Assembly (NCBI GenBank): GCA_964560875.1
Contig: CAZLMW010000082.1
Coordinates: 1 to 36,289, forward strand
DNA: 36,289 nucleotides
Reading direction: 5' to 3'
Source of the DNA: CAZLMW01 sp964560875
Lineage (GTDB): Bacteria > Myxococcota_A > UBA9042
The notes beneath the pieces are model-generated. The model saw only the letters and a program-made list of their open reading frames with translations, was not told the origin of the DNA and searched no databases. Position numbers and translations under genes: made by a program. This document shows positions 14,499 to 22,549 of this stretch, piece after piece; positions within the stretch are counted from its first letter, which is position 1; each line of letters begins with the position of its first letter.

Positions 14499-15458
14499 TC
14501 AATCGCCGGGTTCGTCGTCTCGCGGCCGATCGAACTCTTGCAGGGTCCAATCGGCCAGGGTTGCAATCGTGTGGGTGCGTTTCATGCGCTCGATCAAGCG
14601 CACGAAGAGCGGCCATTTCTTCGACAGCGGCACCTTCTGGTCCGGCTGCACGGCGAGGTGAGCCGGGATGCCGTCGGCGCGGTGGTCGGTCAGGTCGATC
14701 GCGTGGCATTCGAAGTTGATCCACGGAGCGCGGTCCACGAACGGCTGCAGCGCGATTTGCCCGGCGCGCCCGAGGGCGATGACGGAGGTGCCAATGAGAG
14801 GCATCCGCAGCGGGGGAATCACGCCGATCGGGAACTCGAGCGCGGCGCGACCGCTCGGGAGACGCTGCACTTCAGGTTCGGTTCCGGAAAGCCACACGGT
14901 GGGGGGCTCGGGGATGGAGCCGCTCGGCCTGCCCAACAACGCATACGCGCCGATCACTGCGGCTTTGGCGGCCTGGTAGGGCGGGCACGGGAAGCGCGAG
15001 CTGTCGTAAACGTGCCCGGTCGCGACCACAGACTCGAGCAAATCTTCGCTGAGCACGTAGCCGGGGGCTCGAAAACCGCTGACCTGGACGCCGCAGAACT
15101 CCTCGATGCGCGACCGGGCTTCGGCGAGCTCTTCGTCGATGGCGGCCCGGCTCTGGCGGCTGAGATCGTAGGGGTGCGTCAACGAGTGGTTGCCGACCTC
15201 GTGACCCGCGGCGACGACTTCTTTGAGCACGGCCTGCACGTCGGGGTTTGCGATGTCCTGCGCGACGACGAAGAAGCTGCCCTTGATGCCCGTGCGATCG
15301 AAGAGGTCGAGAAAGCGGACGACGCCCTTGGTCCACACGGTCGCATCGGCGGTCGCGGGATCGAACCCGGCCGCGTTGCCCGAGCCGCCCTGGTGGCCGT
15401 GGATTCGGTCATAGAGGTAGAGGCCGTCGACGTCGACGTTGACCGCTGCGCGTCGCAT
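14499..15458 (-). CDS. Polysaccharide deacetylase (NodB homology) family protein
   Basis: A 319-residue protein without an obvious signal peptide, so probably cytoplasmic. NodB motifs in order: VNVDVDG at 6-12 (Asp9/Asp11 as base and metal ligand), HSLTHP at 91-96 (metal-binding His91 and His95) and FRAPGY at 129-134. Family enzymes remove N- or O-acyl groups from sugars. It starts 10 bp after the family-2 glycosyltransferase stop. The pairing resembles ArnC/ArnD-like systems, in which a lipid-linked sugar made by the transferase is deacylated. That specific role is inference. Confidence 0.85.
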   Translation of the reverse strand: MRRAAVNVDVDGLYLYDRIHGHQGGSGNAAGFDPATADATVWTKGVVRFLDLFDRTGIKGSFFVVAQDIANPDVQAVLKEVVAAGHEVGNHSLTHPYDLSRQSRAAIDEELAEARSRIEEFCGVQVSGFRAPGYVLSEDLLESVVATGHVYDSSRFPCPPYQAAKAAVIGAYALLGRPSGSIPEPPTVWLSGTEPEVQRLPSGRAALEFPIGVIPPLRMPLIGTSVIALGRAGQIALQPFVDRAPWINFECHAIDLTDHRADGIPAHLAVQPDQKVPLSKKWPLFVRLIERMKRTHTIATLADWTLQEFDRPRDDEPGD

Positions 15459-15468
15459 CAGGCGCGCC

Positions 15469-16185
15469 TCACCGGTTGCTGATGCGGATCACGTAGACCA
15501 GCCGCGCCAGGTTCTTGAGCACGTTGGGCACGCGCCGGAACAGGTGGATGGACGGCGGCCGCTTTTCAGCGATCTGAATCGGGATTTCGACGACGCGCAC
15601 CTTGTATCGTTCTGCACGGATGACGAGCTCGCTGGCGAACAGGTCCTTGTCGACGACGCAGCGCGCGACGGTATCGAGCACGGCCTGGCGCCGAAACGCT
15701 TTCAATCCGTGGGTGTCGGTGCCCTTGAAGCCGAGCAGGACGCGAAGCAAACCATTGATGACGGTGGTGGCCGTCCGGCGGATGAACGGTCGCTGGTCAT
15801 TGGCGTCGCGATGCGCCTTGCTCCCGACAACGAAGTCGGCCTGGTTCGCGTCGAGGATTTGCAGCGCGCGCCGGTGAAAGTCGATGTCGCACAGGTCGAT
15901 CTCTTCACAGTGCACGTAGGCGCCGTTGGCCGATTCGATGCCGCGACGCAGGGCTTTGCCGTAGTTGGGCTCATCGGAGAAGATCGCCCGAACCTCGTCG
16001 AAACGAGCCTGAAGCTGTTGCGCGATCTCGCGCGTGCGGTCTTTGCTGCCGTTTTCGCTGATGATGATCTCGAATGTCCGGCCGAGCTCGACAAGACCCG
16101 CGTGAAGCTCCTCGATCGAGCCCTGCAGGATCTCCTCTTCGTTGTAGCACGGGATGACGACGCTCATGTCGATGGTGGTCGTCAC
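15469..16185 (-). CDS. Family 2 glycosyltransferase (dolichyl-phosphate-sugar synthase type)
   Basis: A 238-residue GT-A enzyme: MSVVIPCYNEE at the start, FEIIISENGSKDRTREI as nucleotide-binding strand, CEEIDLCDIDF near the DxD position, and GTDTHGLKAFRR as in DPM1/ArnC-like enzymes. It lacks C-terminal membrane helices, so it probably acts at the inner face of the membrane on a polyprenyl-phosphate acceptor. GTG 16185 has GGAG seven bases upstream and is preferred over an upstream ATG at 16245. The downstream gene is a deacetylase 10 bp away. Confidence 0.85.
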   Translation of the reverse strand: MTTTIDMSVVIPCYNEEEILQGSIEELHAGLVELGRTFEIIISENGSKDRTREIAQQLQARFDEVRAIFSDEPNYGKALRRGIESANGAYVHCEEIDLCDIDFHRRALQILDANQADFVVGSKAHRDANDQRPFIRRTATTVINGLLRVLLGFKGTDTHGLKAFRRQAVLDTVARCVVDKDLFASELVIRAERYKVRVVEIPIQIAEKRPPSIHLFRRVPNVLKNLARLVYVIRISNR

Positions 16186-16262
16186 GGGAGTCTCCAAGGT
16201 GCGAGCGGCGCGCGGCGGTGCTCCGACGGGCCGAAGGGCGCGCAACTTTGGCGAAACCCCCG

Positions 16263-16289
16263 GCGCGGGTCAAGGTCGATCACCCGCGC
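16263..16289 (-). terminator. Hairpin just after the bestrophin gene
   Basis: GCGCGGGT (16263-16270) and ACCCGCGC (16282-16289) form a perfect 8-bp stem with an 11-nt loop. It starts 5 bp beyond the bestrophin stop. There is no U-tract, so it may be a partial terminator or an mRNA-stabilising element inside the operon. Confidence 0.45.
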
Positions 16290-16294
16290 TTTGC

Positions 16295-17362
16295 TCAGTA
16301 GAGAATGCCGTCGATCGGCTCTTCGGGTTCGCGCACGTCCGTCTCACCCAGCATTTGACGCAAGTCGCGCTCGATCACGACGCACAGAGCGTTCATCGGG
16401 ACGTCGTTCATGCTGCGCTCGAAGGGGTCTTCACTGGAGTCGCCGATGGCCTCCATCGTCACGAAAACCCACGTCACCAGGCCCGACGAGACGGCCATCT
16501 GGAGCATGTTGAGCAGGTGTTCGAGGAGGTGGCCGGGGGGAGTCGCGCCGAAGTTAGCGACTTCACCCATCTGCGCCGCGACATGCGAGCCGCTGAAGAC
16601 ATCCAACATGCCAAATGGAAGCAAGACCGCGAAGACGCGCGTGAACCACCGGCTGTATTCGGCGTACTGGCGGGGAAACGGCGTTGCCTTGATGCGTTCA
16701 GCTTTGCCCTGGAGGTTGTAGAGCTCCTCGATCACGCCCATGAGCTGGATTTGATGGAACAGGTCCACGCGCTTGGCATCCTGCAGAGCCCGCAGCTGCC
16801 GGCCCTGGGTGAGCAGCAGATGGGTGGCGGAGTTGGCGTGCTTGGACACTTCGGCGAGCTCGTCGGGCTCCAGGAAGGGCGCCAGCTCCTTGTTCCAGTC
16901 GTTTCGCATGTGGTCGGCGTGGTCTTCCAGGCGCTTTTTCGTGACGGGATGCGGCCTGTCGAAAAACCGTGATGTGCGCCGCAGTTGCAGCCTGACCGCG
17001 TTGATCCAGGCGAGGTGCCGGTAGACGAGCTCGCGGTGCTTTGAATCGACCTCGAGCGTGCCGTCTTCGTTCTTGATGTTGCTGAGCACGAAGTTGGCCC
17101 ACGTGCGGCTGTAGTTGACAACGCCGCCCCAGATCTTGCGGCCTTCCCAGAAGCGGTCGTACGCGGAGTTGTTCTTGAAGCCGACGTAGAACGCCACGGC
17201 GGTACCGACGCTTGCGATCGGCAGAAACGGCACGCGGAGAAAAGTGAATCCGACAAAATCGTAGAGGATGAAGACGATGCAGGCCCACACCATGCCGATG
17301 CCGGCGGAGACGGCGCCCCACCGGAGCATGTTCTTGAGCGGGAATCGTCGGGCTTTCAGCAT
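16295..17362 (-). CDS. Bestrophin family (UPF0187) anion channel protein
   Basis: A 355-residue inner-membrane protein. Two hydrophobic helices lie near the N-terminus (WGAVSAGIGMVWACIVFILYD, VGTAVAFYVGFKNNSAYDRF), followed by the family signature WEGRKIWGGVVNYSR. A second membrane pair comes later (FTRVFAVLLPFGMLDVF, LQMAVSSGLVTWVFVTM), with EDPFE close behind as in bacterial bestrophins. The family forms pentameric chloride or cation channels. Its start lies 30 bp after the RibBA-like gene. Confidence 0.92.
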   Translation of the reverse strand: MLKARRFPLKNMLRWGAVSAGIGMVWACIVFILYDFVGFTFLRVPFLPIASVGTAVAFYVGFKNNSAYDRFWEGRKIWGGVVNYSRTWANFVLSNIKNEDGTLEVDSKHRELVYRHLAWINAVRLQLRRTSRFFDRPHPVTKKRLEDHADHMRNDWNKELAPFLEPDELAEVSKHANSATHLLLTQGRQLRALQDAKRVDLFHQIQLMGVIEELYNLQGKAERIKATPFPRQYAEYSRWFTRVFAVLLPFGMLDVFSGSHVAAQMGEVANFGATPPGHLLEHLLNMLQMAVSSGLVTWVFVTMEAIGDSSEDPFERSMNDVPMNALCVVIERDLRQMLGETDVREPEEPIDGILY

Positions 17363-17392
17363 CGCGGACTCGTCGGCGGCAGCGGCGGCTCT

Positions 17393-18682
17393 TCAGTCGA
17401 GGGTCTTGAGCAGGTGCCCCATCCGATCGCGCTTTGTCTGCAGGTACTTGCGGTTGTATTCGCCGGGGATCACTTCGATCGACAAGCGCTCGAGGACGTC
17501 GATTCCCAAGCGGCGCATGGCATCGACCTTTTCGGGGTTGTTCGTCAACAGGCGGACCGATGTCAGCCCGAGATCACGAAGGATTTGCCCGGCTACCGCA
17601 TAGTCGCGGTGGTCGGCGTCGAAACCGAGCAGCAAGTTGGCCTCGACGGTGTCGACTCCCTGGTCCTGCAACGCGTAGGCGGCGATCTTGTTGGCGAGTC
17701 CGATGCCGCGGCCTTCCTGCGCCATGTACACGATCGCGCCGGTGCGAGCGTCCGCGACCGAACGCATCGCGACCTGGAGTTGGTCGCCGCAATCGCAACG
17801 CATCGAATGCAGGACGTCGCCGGTCAGGCATTGGCTGTGAATGCGGACGAGCGGTGTGGTTCCTTCCTCGGGTCCGTCGCCGGCCCAGACGAGCGCGACG
17901 TGCGCGCCGAGATCCACCGTGTTTTCGTATACCCGCACCAGGAAATCGCCTGCATGCGTCTGCACAACGCCTTCGGATGCGCAGCGGACCAGGACTTCGT
18001 GGGTCGCGCGATAGTCGATGAGATCGGCCACGCTCACGACGGGCCATCCGCGTTCCTCGGCAAACCTGGCCGCAGCGTCCGTGTCGAGGTCGTCGGTGCC
18101 AGCGATGACGTGGCTCAGCACCGCTCCATCGGGCAAACCGGCGATATGAACCAGGTCGTGCGCGGCTTCGCAGCCAAATGGGCGGCGGAGGACGCCATTT
18201 TCATCCACGCGGACGGGCATGATGTGACCGGGGCGGACGAGATCGGTAGCGCGCGTCGACGGATCGCACATGACGAGCGTGGTGCGCGCCCGATCGTCGG
18301 CTGAGATGCCTGTGGTGACGCCCGTCGCGGCTTCGACGCTGACGGCATAGCGGGGCGTTGACGGTCTGCATTTGCGGCGCGGGATCTCGGGCAGGTCGAG
18401 CTGGTCTGCGCGTCGATCAGAGACCGTACAAGCGATGATTCCGCCGGCCTCGGCCACCATCGCGTTCACGCTTTCACCGCTGCACAAGGCGCCGGCGGCA
18501 ACGGCGAATGCGGCTCCTGCCGGGCCATCTTCGATCACACAGACGGTAGCGCCTTCGCGCAGGGCCTTCACCGCAGATTCGATGCGGGGTCGAACCACAT
18601 CGATGCGGCGGTGCGCTGGAGGACGGCTAGCGAGGGCGCCGGAACCGGACGGGCGCGCGCTGGAGTTGGCAGCATTCATCAT
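17393..18682 (-). CDS. RibBA homologue: intact GTP cyclohydrolase II with degenerate DHBP synthase domain
   Basis: A 429-residue two-domain riboflavin-pathway protein. The C-terminal half (about 216-425) is a normal GTP cyclohydrolase II: zinc-binding cysteines in SQCLTGDVLHSMRCDCG (about 284, 295, 297), QEGRGIGLANKIAAYALQD and TNNPEK. The N-terminal half follows RibB (YAVSVEAATGVTTGISADDRA, RPGHIMPVR) but has lost key residues. The usual DDEDRENEGD reads IEDGPAGAAF, GHTEA reads GCEAA (catalytic His replaced), and the late Glu of the C-E-L motif is missing. DHBP synthase activity is therefore unlikely; another RibB should exist in the genome. Start ATG 18682 is followed by a second ATG and has a weak ribosome site. 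It shares an operon with bestrophin. Confidence 0.9.
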   Translation of the reverse strand: MMNAANSSARPSGSGALASRPPAHRRIDVVRPRIESAVKALREGATVCVIEDGPAGAAFAVAAGALCSGESVNAMVAEAGGIIACTVSDRRADQLDLPEIPRRKCRPSTPRYAVSVEAATGVTTGISADDRARTTLVMCDPSTRATDLVRPGHIMPVRVDENGVLRRPFGCEAAHDLVHIAGLPDGAVLSHVIAGTDDLDTDAAARFAEERGWPVVSVADLIDYRATHEVLVRCASEGVVQTHAGDFLVRVYENTVDLGAHVALVWAGDGPEEGTTPLVRIHSQCLTGDVLHSMRCDCGDQLQVAMRSVADARTGAIVYMAQEGRGIGLANKIAAYALQDQGVDTVEANLLLGFDADHRDYAVAGQILRDLGLTSVRLLTNNPEKVDAMRRLGIDVLERLSIEVIPGEYNRKYLQTKRDRMGHLLKTLD

Positions 18683-18747
18683 GTTCACACGGGAATCGGG
18701 CTGAAGCAGCGAGCGGACTCGCCGGGCGGACGCGGGGTGTCGCCTTG

Positions 18748-20253
18748 CTATTCGACAGGGACCTGCAGTTCGACGATGTAGGGACCGGGCTTGAGACGGT
18801 CGCCATCGCCCTGCATCTCTGGCCACCGAAGGCAGCGGACGAGCGTGGCACCGGCGATCGGCTTGTGGCCAGCCCCGCGGACCTCGCTGACAAAGTTGGC
18901 CATCGCTTGACCGGCCTGGGCAATCTCGACCTTGACCACCTTGCGCGCGACCTTGGGATGGGCGGCAACGGCTAGAAAACCGGGGGCACCCATCGCGCGC
19001 GTCACCGCACGAGGATCCATTGCGGCGGTCAACGTACCGTCGATCCCAACCACGACGAGCCGCTCATGGGGAAGCGTCAGGCGGAGTGGACGAACCTTGA
19101 TCCTCAGCGCCAACCAAGCGTCATAGGCCTTGTCGAAACCAGAGATCGGCTGGCCAAACAACGTCATCGCGCGGCGCGGCCCGACGCGTAGCTTGGTAGG
19201 AATGCGGGTCGGTGCAGGCAGCTTGGCTTTGGCGACCGCGGCGCTCGGCGTCACGGCGGAGATGTGGATGACATACGGCTTGGCCTGGAGCTTGTTTTCG
19301 CCCGGCGTGTGCTCCCCGAGGCGCCACGAAATCTGCCACCGGGTAGCGATCGGCACCCCGTCGAAGTCCTCCCATCCGGTGAGATTGCAGCGCATGGAAT
19401 CGATGCCCATCTTCTCAAGCGTCTTGCTGCGCATGAAGACGCCCATCGGCTTGAGCTTGTCGACGTCCTGGAGAACGACAACCTGCAGGTCGGTGCCGGT
19501 GATGGAGTAGGTGTAGCGTTTCGAGTTGGTCTCCATGGCGTCTTCAGCGGCGCGCACCTCTTCGGCTTTGGCGAGCTTGTATGGAGGCTTGTTGAGGGGG
19601 ATCAGAACCATCGCGTCGTGCGCCGCGCGGTAGAGCCAGGCCTTGACCGAATCGAGGTAGTGGCAATCGACGACGGTGCCATCGGTCGTCTCGCGGCATG
19701 TCGTGCCGGCGATCTGAATGGTTTGCAAGCTCTGCGGATAGGCGATGTGGATGCCCACCCCTGCAGCGACGGCGATCTTTGTTGTCACCGGCGCGGCTGG
19801 TTCCGTTGTTGTCGCTGAGTACGTCGCATTGACGTACTTGCGAAGATACTCCTCGCCAGTGTCGCTGATCCGGGTCCGAAGCAGTTTGGCGACGTCTTTG
19901 ATGCCGGTGAGCTTGTAGCGTTGGCCCTCGAAGCCGCGGTCGCCCTGAGTTCGCGGCGGAGCCTGAACCGGGCTGGCGCCCTCGGGCACGTAGACGACGG
20001 TCGCGCCGAGCGGTGACTGCACGGCCATACCCATGTCGGGTTCGGGCGGCGGTGCGGGCTTTTCATCGACCGCGGGAGCTTCAGCGGCGGCCGGAGGTGG
20101 CGGCGCAGGCTTCGGCTCGGATTCTGCTTCGGGCTTTGGTTCAGGTGCCGGTTCGGGCGCTTTGGGCCGGGTCGCGATGGAGATGATAAGGCCAACGACG
20201 GCGAATGCCGCGACGCCCATCCAAAGCTTGTTGCTGCCGCCAGAATCGCTCAT
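18748..20253 (-). CDS. Membrane-anchored periplasmic protein with Pro/Glu-rich stalk, unknown function
   Basis: A 501-residue protein with one N-terminal membrane helix (about residues 10-28, LWMGVAAFAVVGLIISIAT). A Pro/Ala/Glu-rich stalk of about 50 residues follows, then a large soluble domain. The start SDSGGSNK before the helix and RPK after it suggest an uncleaved anchor with the bulk in the periplasm. I do not recognise the soluble domain. It lies divergent to the lipoprotein at 20351 across 97 bp and 65 bp upstream of the RibBA-like gene, so it may head the minus-strand operon. Confidence 0.75.
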   Translation of the reverse strand: MSDSGGSNKLWMGVAAFAVVGLIISIATRPKAPEPAPEPKPEAESEPKPAPPPPAAAEAPAVDEKPAPPPEPDMGMAVQSPLGATVVYVPEGASPVQAPPRTQGDRGFEGQRYKLTGIKDVAKLLRTRISDTGEEYLRKYVNATYSATTTEPAAPVTTKIAVAAGVGIHIAYPQSLQTIQIAGTTCRETTDGTVVDCHYLDSVKAWLYRAAHDAMVLIPLNKPPYKLAKAEEVRAAEDAMETNSKRYTYSITGTDLQVVVLQDVDKLKPMGVFMRSKTLEKMGIDSMRCNLTGWEDFDGVPIATRWQISWRLGEHTPGENKLQAKPYVIHISAVTPSAAVAKAKLPAPTRIPTKLRVGPRRAMTLFGQPISGFDKAYDAWLALRIKVRPLRLTLPHERLVVVGIDGTLTAAMDPRAVTRAMGAPGFLAVAAHPKVARKVVKVEIAQAGQAMANFVSEVRGAGHKPIAGATLVRCLRWPEMQGDGDRLKPGPYIVELQVPVE

Positions 20254-20350
20254 GACCGTCGCCCGTCCCTGTCGCCGGTGCTATCCGCCGCGCTTCTCAT
20301 TTCCCGGCAGTCTGCTAGGTTCGCGGCCCGCCTGCGACAAGGAGCGCAAG
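20254..20350. promoter_or_regulatory. Short divergent promoter region
   Basis: Only 97 bp separate two divergent envelope-protein genes, so their promoters must lie close together or overlap. AAGGAG at the right edge (about 20339-20344) is the ribosome site of the plus-strand lipoprotein. No confident -35/-10 pair is visible. Confidence 0.4.
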
Positions 20351-22090
20351 ATGACACGGCTGCCTGCCCTACTCAACACCGCCCTTTTGAACACCGCGAC
20401 GCTCGCATTGTTCCTTGTTGGGACGGTTGCAGTGTCCGCGACGGTCACCGGTTGTGGTCCCAAGAAGAAGAAAAAGAAGTCCGAAATACGCGCCGAGAAA
20501 GGCGAAGCGAAGCTGACAGAGGTCATGGACGCGCGGCGCAAGAAGCTGCTCGCCAAGCTGCCCAAGACCGATGACGGCGTGGGACAGGACCACCCGTGGC
20601 TCGAATGGGTCAGCAAGACCGCTGGCACAACCAGGAAGACCGAGTTTCGCAAGGTCGGCGTACTCGCCAAAGGCACCAAGACAGCCGACACCGCCAACGC
20701 AATCGACCGCTGGTTGTCGGCGCAGAAGAAATTCTACTGGGACCAAAAACTCGGCCCGAAAGAATACTACCGTGACCTGACCATCGCGGCGGACAAGGCC
20801 AAGGGAAAGACGTACGAGCAGGATGTCGAGTTCGACCGCATCTTCTTTCACGCCGCCGAAGCCGCGCGTACCTCCGATATGTTCAGCGAGTCGCGCGGCC
20901 CCGAGGACGACCGGGTCACGCGGTACTTCACGTATTGGCGGCTGGCGTTCGACTTCGAAGCCAAGACCAGCTTCTTCCAGGAAGAGACCAACAAGCTCTG
21001 CAACGAGAAGATCAAGGGCTACTGCGACAAGATCCCGATGGAGCTGCGGCCCTACCAGGTCATGCGCCCGTACTACGACAAGGTGCTGTCGATGATCAGC
21101 GCCTTCAAGACCAAGTACCCGCAGAGCCCTTACAACCCCTTCATGGACCGGCTGACCGCGCAGTACGAAAAGCGCAAGAAAGCAGTGCCGGAGTGGAAGG
21201 AATGGCCGGTGCTGCCCGGGATTCGCTCGACGATCGGCGCGCCCGTGGGCGGCAATGCCGTGCTGTGGGTCACGGAGAAGGGGATCGTGCTGATGGACAA
21301 TGTTCTGCGCAAGCTCAACGAAGTGCCCAAGGCGGCCTCGGAGCCGACGACGACCGATCCCAAGACCGGGATGGCCGTGGCTATCAAGGGTTTCAAGAAG
21401 CCCAAGGCGCCGACCGAGCCATGGCAGCCTACCTGGGAGCGCGACGAAGACCTCGAGTTGGCGGTGCGCGTGCTGGTCGAAGACGTGCGCAGCTCGACCA
21501 TCTCGCAATTCAACCAGAGCCAGGTGCTGGTCGTGCCGAAAGCCGAAGTGCCCGTGCGTTTTCTGCGGCAGCTCATGTCCGCGACGATCCTGGGCAGCCA
21601 CAGCAAGGAATGGCCGACCATGATGCTCGTGGGGCGCCGGCGCGAGGACGGCAGCAACAAGCGATGCGGCTACAAGATCACGCTGCTCGCGAAAGACAAG
21701 CACGTGCCGTTCAAGCTCACGCCGCCGGGGGCCAAGAAGGCCACGAAGTGCTCAGCGTGGGCGGTCGTGGGCGAAGAGGCGTACAACGCCAAGGGCTTCG
21801 CGCCGGTCGTCTATCACGACGGTAAGCAGGTACACACCGGCAAGCTCGCGACGAGCGGCGAAATCCGCAGCGTCATCAGCCAGAAGGGCCACGGTGAGGG
21901 CGACCGGCTGGAAAAATGGGCGGAACAGCAGGCAACGTCGATCGTGGTCGCCGTGCCGGAAAACGCGACGTACACCACGTGGCTGGAAGCGCTGAACGGA
22001 ACCGCGCTGCGCTGCGAGAAGCAGAAGAACCTGCCGCCGCGCTGCAAGAAGCTGCGCGCAAGCCCGGTGTTCGTCGCGACCTGCAAGTAG
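20351..22090 (+). CDS. Large lipoprotein of unknown function
   Basis: A 579-residue protein with lipobox VTGC near residue 35, directly followed by Gly-Pro and six lysines. The mature part is helical and charged up to about residue 280. A region from about 365 onward includes VLVVPKAEVPVRFLRQLMSATILGSH and PTMMLVGRRR. That phrase faintly resembles the periplasmic ExbD/TolR fold (a V-P-x-x-x-L-x-x-x-M segment), a weak inference. It ends CK after several cysteines. The ATG is backed by a strong AAGGAG. It stands alone in its direction; the following 459 bp contain no gene. Confidence 0.78.
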   Translation: MTRLPALLNTALLNTATLALFLVGTVAVSATVTGCGPKKKKKKSEIRAEKGEAKLTEVMDARRKKLLAKLPKTDDGVGQDHPWLEWVSKTAGTTRKTEFRKVGVLAKGTKTADTANAIDRWLSAQKKFYWDQKLGPKEYYRDLTIAADKAKGKTYEQDVEFDRIFFHAAEAARTSDMFSESRGPEDDRVTRYFTYWRLAFDFEAKTSFFQEETNKLCNEKIKGYCDKIPMELRPYQVMRPYYDKVLSMISAFKTKYPQSPYNPFMDRLTAQYEKRKKAVPEWKEWPVLPGIRSTIGAPVGGNAVLWVTEKGIVLMDNVLRKLNEVPKAASEPTTTDPKTGMAVAIKGFKKPKAPTEPWQPTWERDEDLELAVRVLVEDVRSSTISQFNQSQVLVVPKAEVPVRFLRQLMSATILGSHSKEWPTMMLVGRRREDGSNKRCGYKITLLAKDKHVPFKLTPPGAKKATKCSAWAVVGEEAYNAKGFAPVVYHDGKQVHTGKLATSGEIRSVISQKGHGEGDRLEKWAEQQATSIVVAVPENATYTTWLEALNGTALRCEKQKNLPPRCKKLRASPVFVATCK

Positions 22091-22549
22091 CCGACGACCG
22101 CGTCGGCTGAGTCGACCAGGCATACCTCGCGCTTTTTTTAGGGGACCTCCGCCCCCCACTGGCGGCGCCGCTCGGCGCATTTCTCCGCGCCGACGCATAG
22201 CGCGCCGCAGCGTCCAGCCCGGACGCGTGACCTCCCCGCAACCACCGGTGAGTGCGGCAAAAAACAGCCGCCCCCGCGGACCAGACGCGCGCCGAATCTC
22301 GACACACGCCCCCGCCCTGCCATCCCGGTGATGCGTTCGCGTCGCGCGCCGAGAACGCGGCGACGGTTGCACCCGCCGCGCGCAATCCACTGTGCAACTT
22401 CAGTGCCAACCTCGATCAACGTGATTTCAGCTACTTAGCGACCAAGACCGCAGTCCCACAGCGGTCTCGAGACCGGTCCCGAGACCGCCGAACGCGCGAC
22501 TGCTCGCCAACGCGCGGCGCAAAAGTCTCACTTCAAGGTCGCGCTGCGA
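22091..22549. other. Convergent intergenic region without a gene
   Basis: This 459-bp gap lies between two convergent genes. I find no supported coding frame. It holds a T-rich run (about 22132-22139) about 42 bp after the plus-strand stop, which may help termination, and a hairpin at 22461-22488. Confidence 0.6.
22461..22488 (-). terminator. Candidate terminator hairpin of the EGF/Gly-rich giant gene
   Basis: GCGGTCTCG (22461-22469) and CGAGACCGC (22480-22488) pair perfectly over 9 bp around a 10-nt loop. An alternative inner palindrome, GGTCTCGAGACC, overlaps. It lies 62 bp beyond the stop of the minus-strand giant gene and lacks a U-tract. Confidence 0.45.

Noticed and set aside
22138..22419. 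Small open frames in the convergent gap at 22091-22549
   Set aside because: Several frames on both strands are equally open because of high GC. None has a start signal or recognisable composition.
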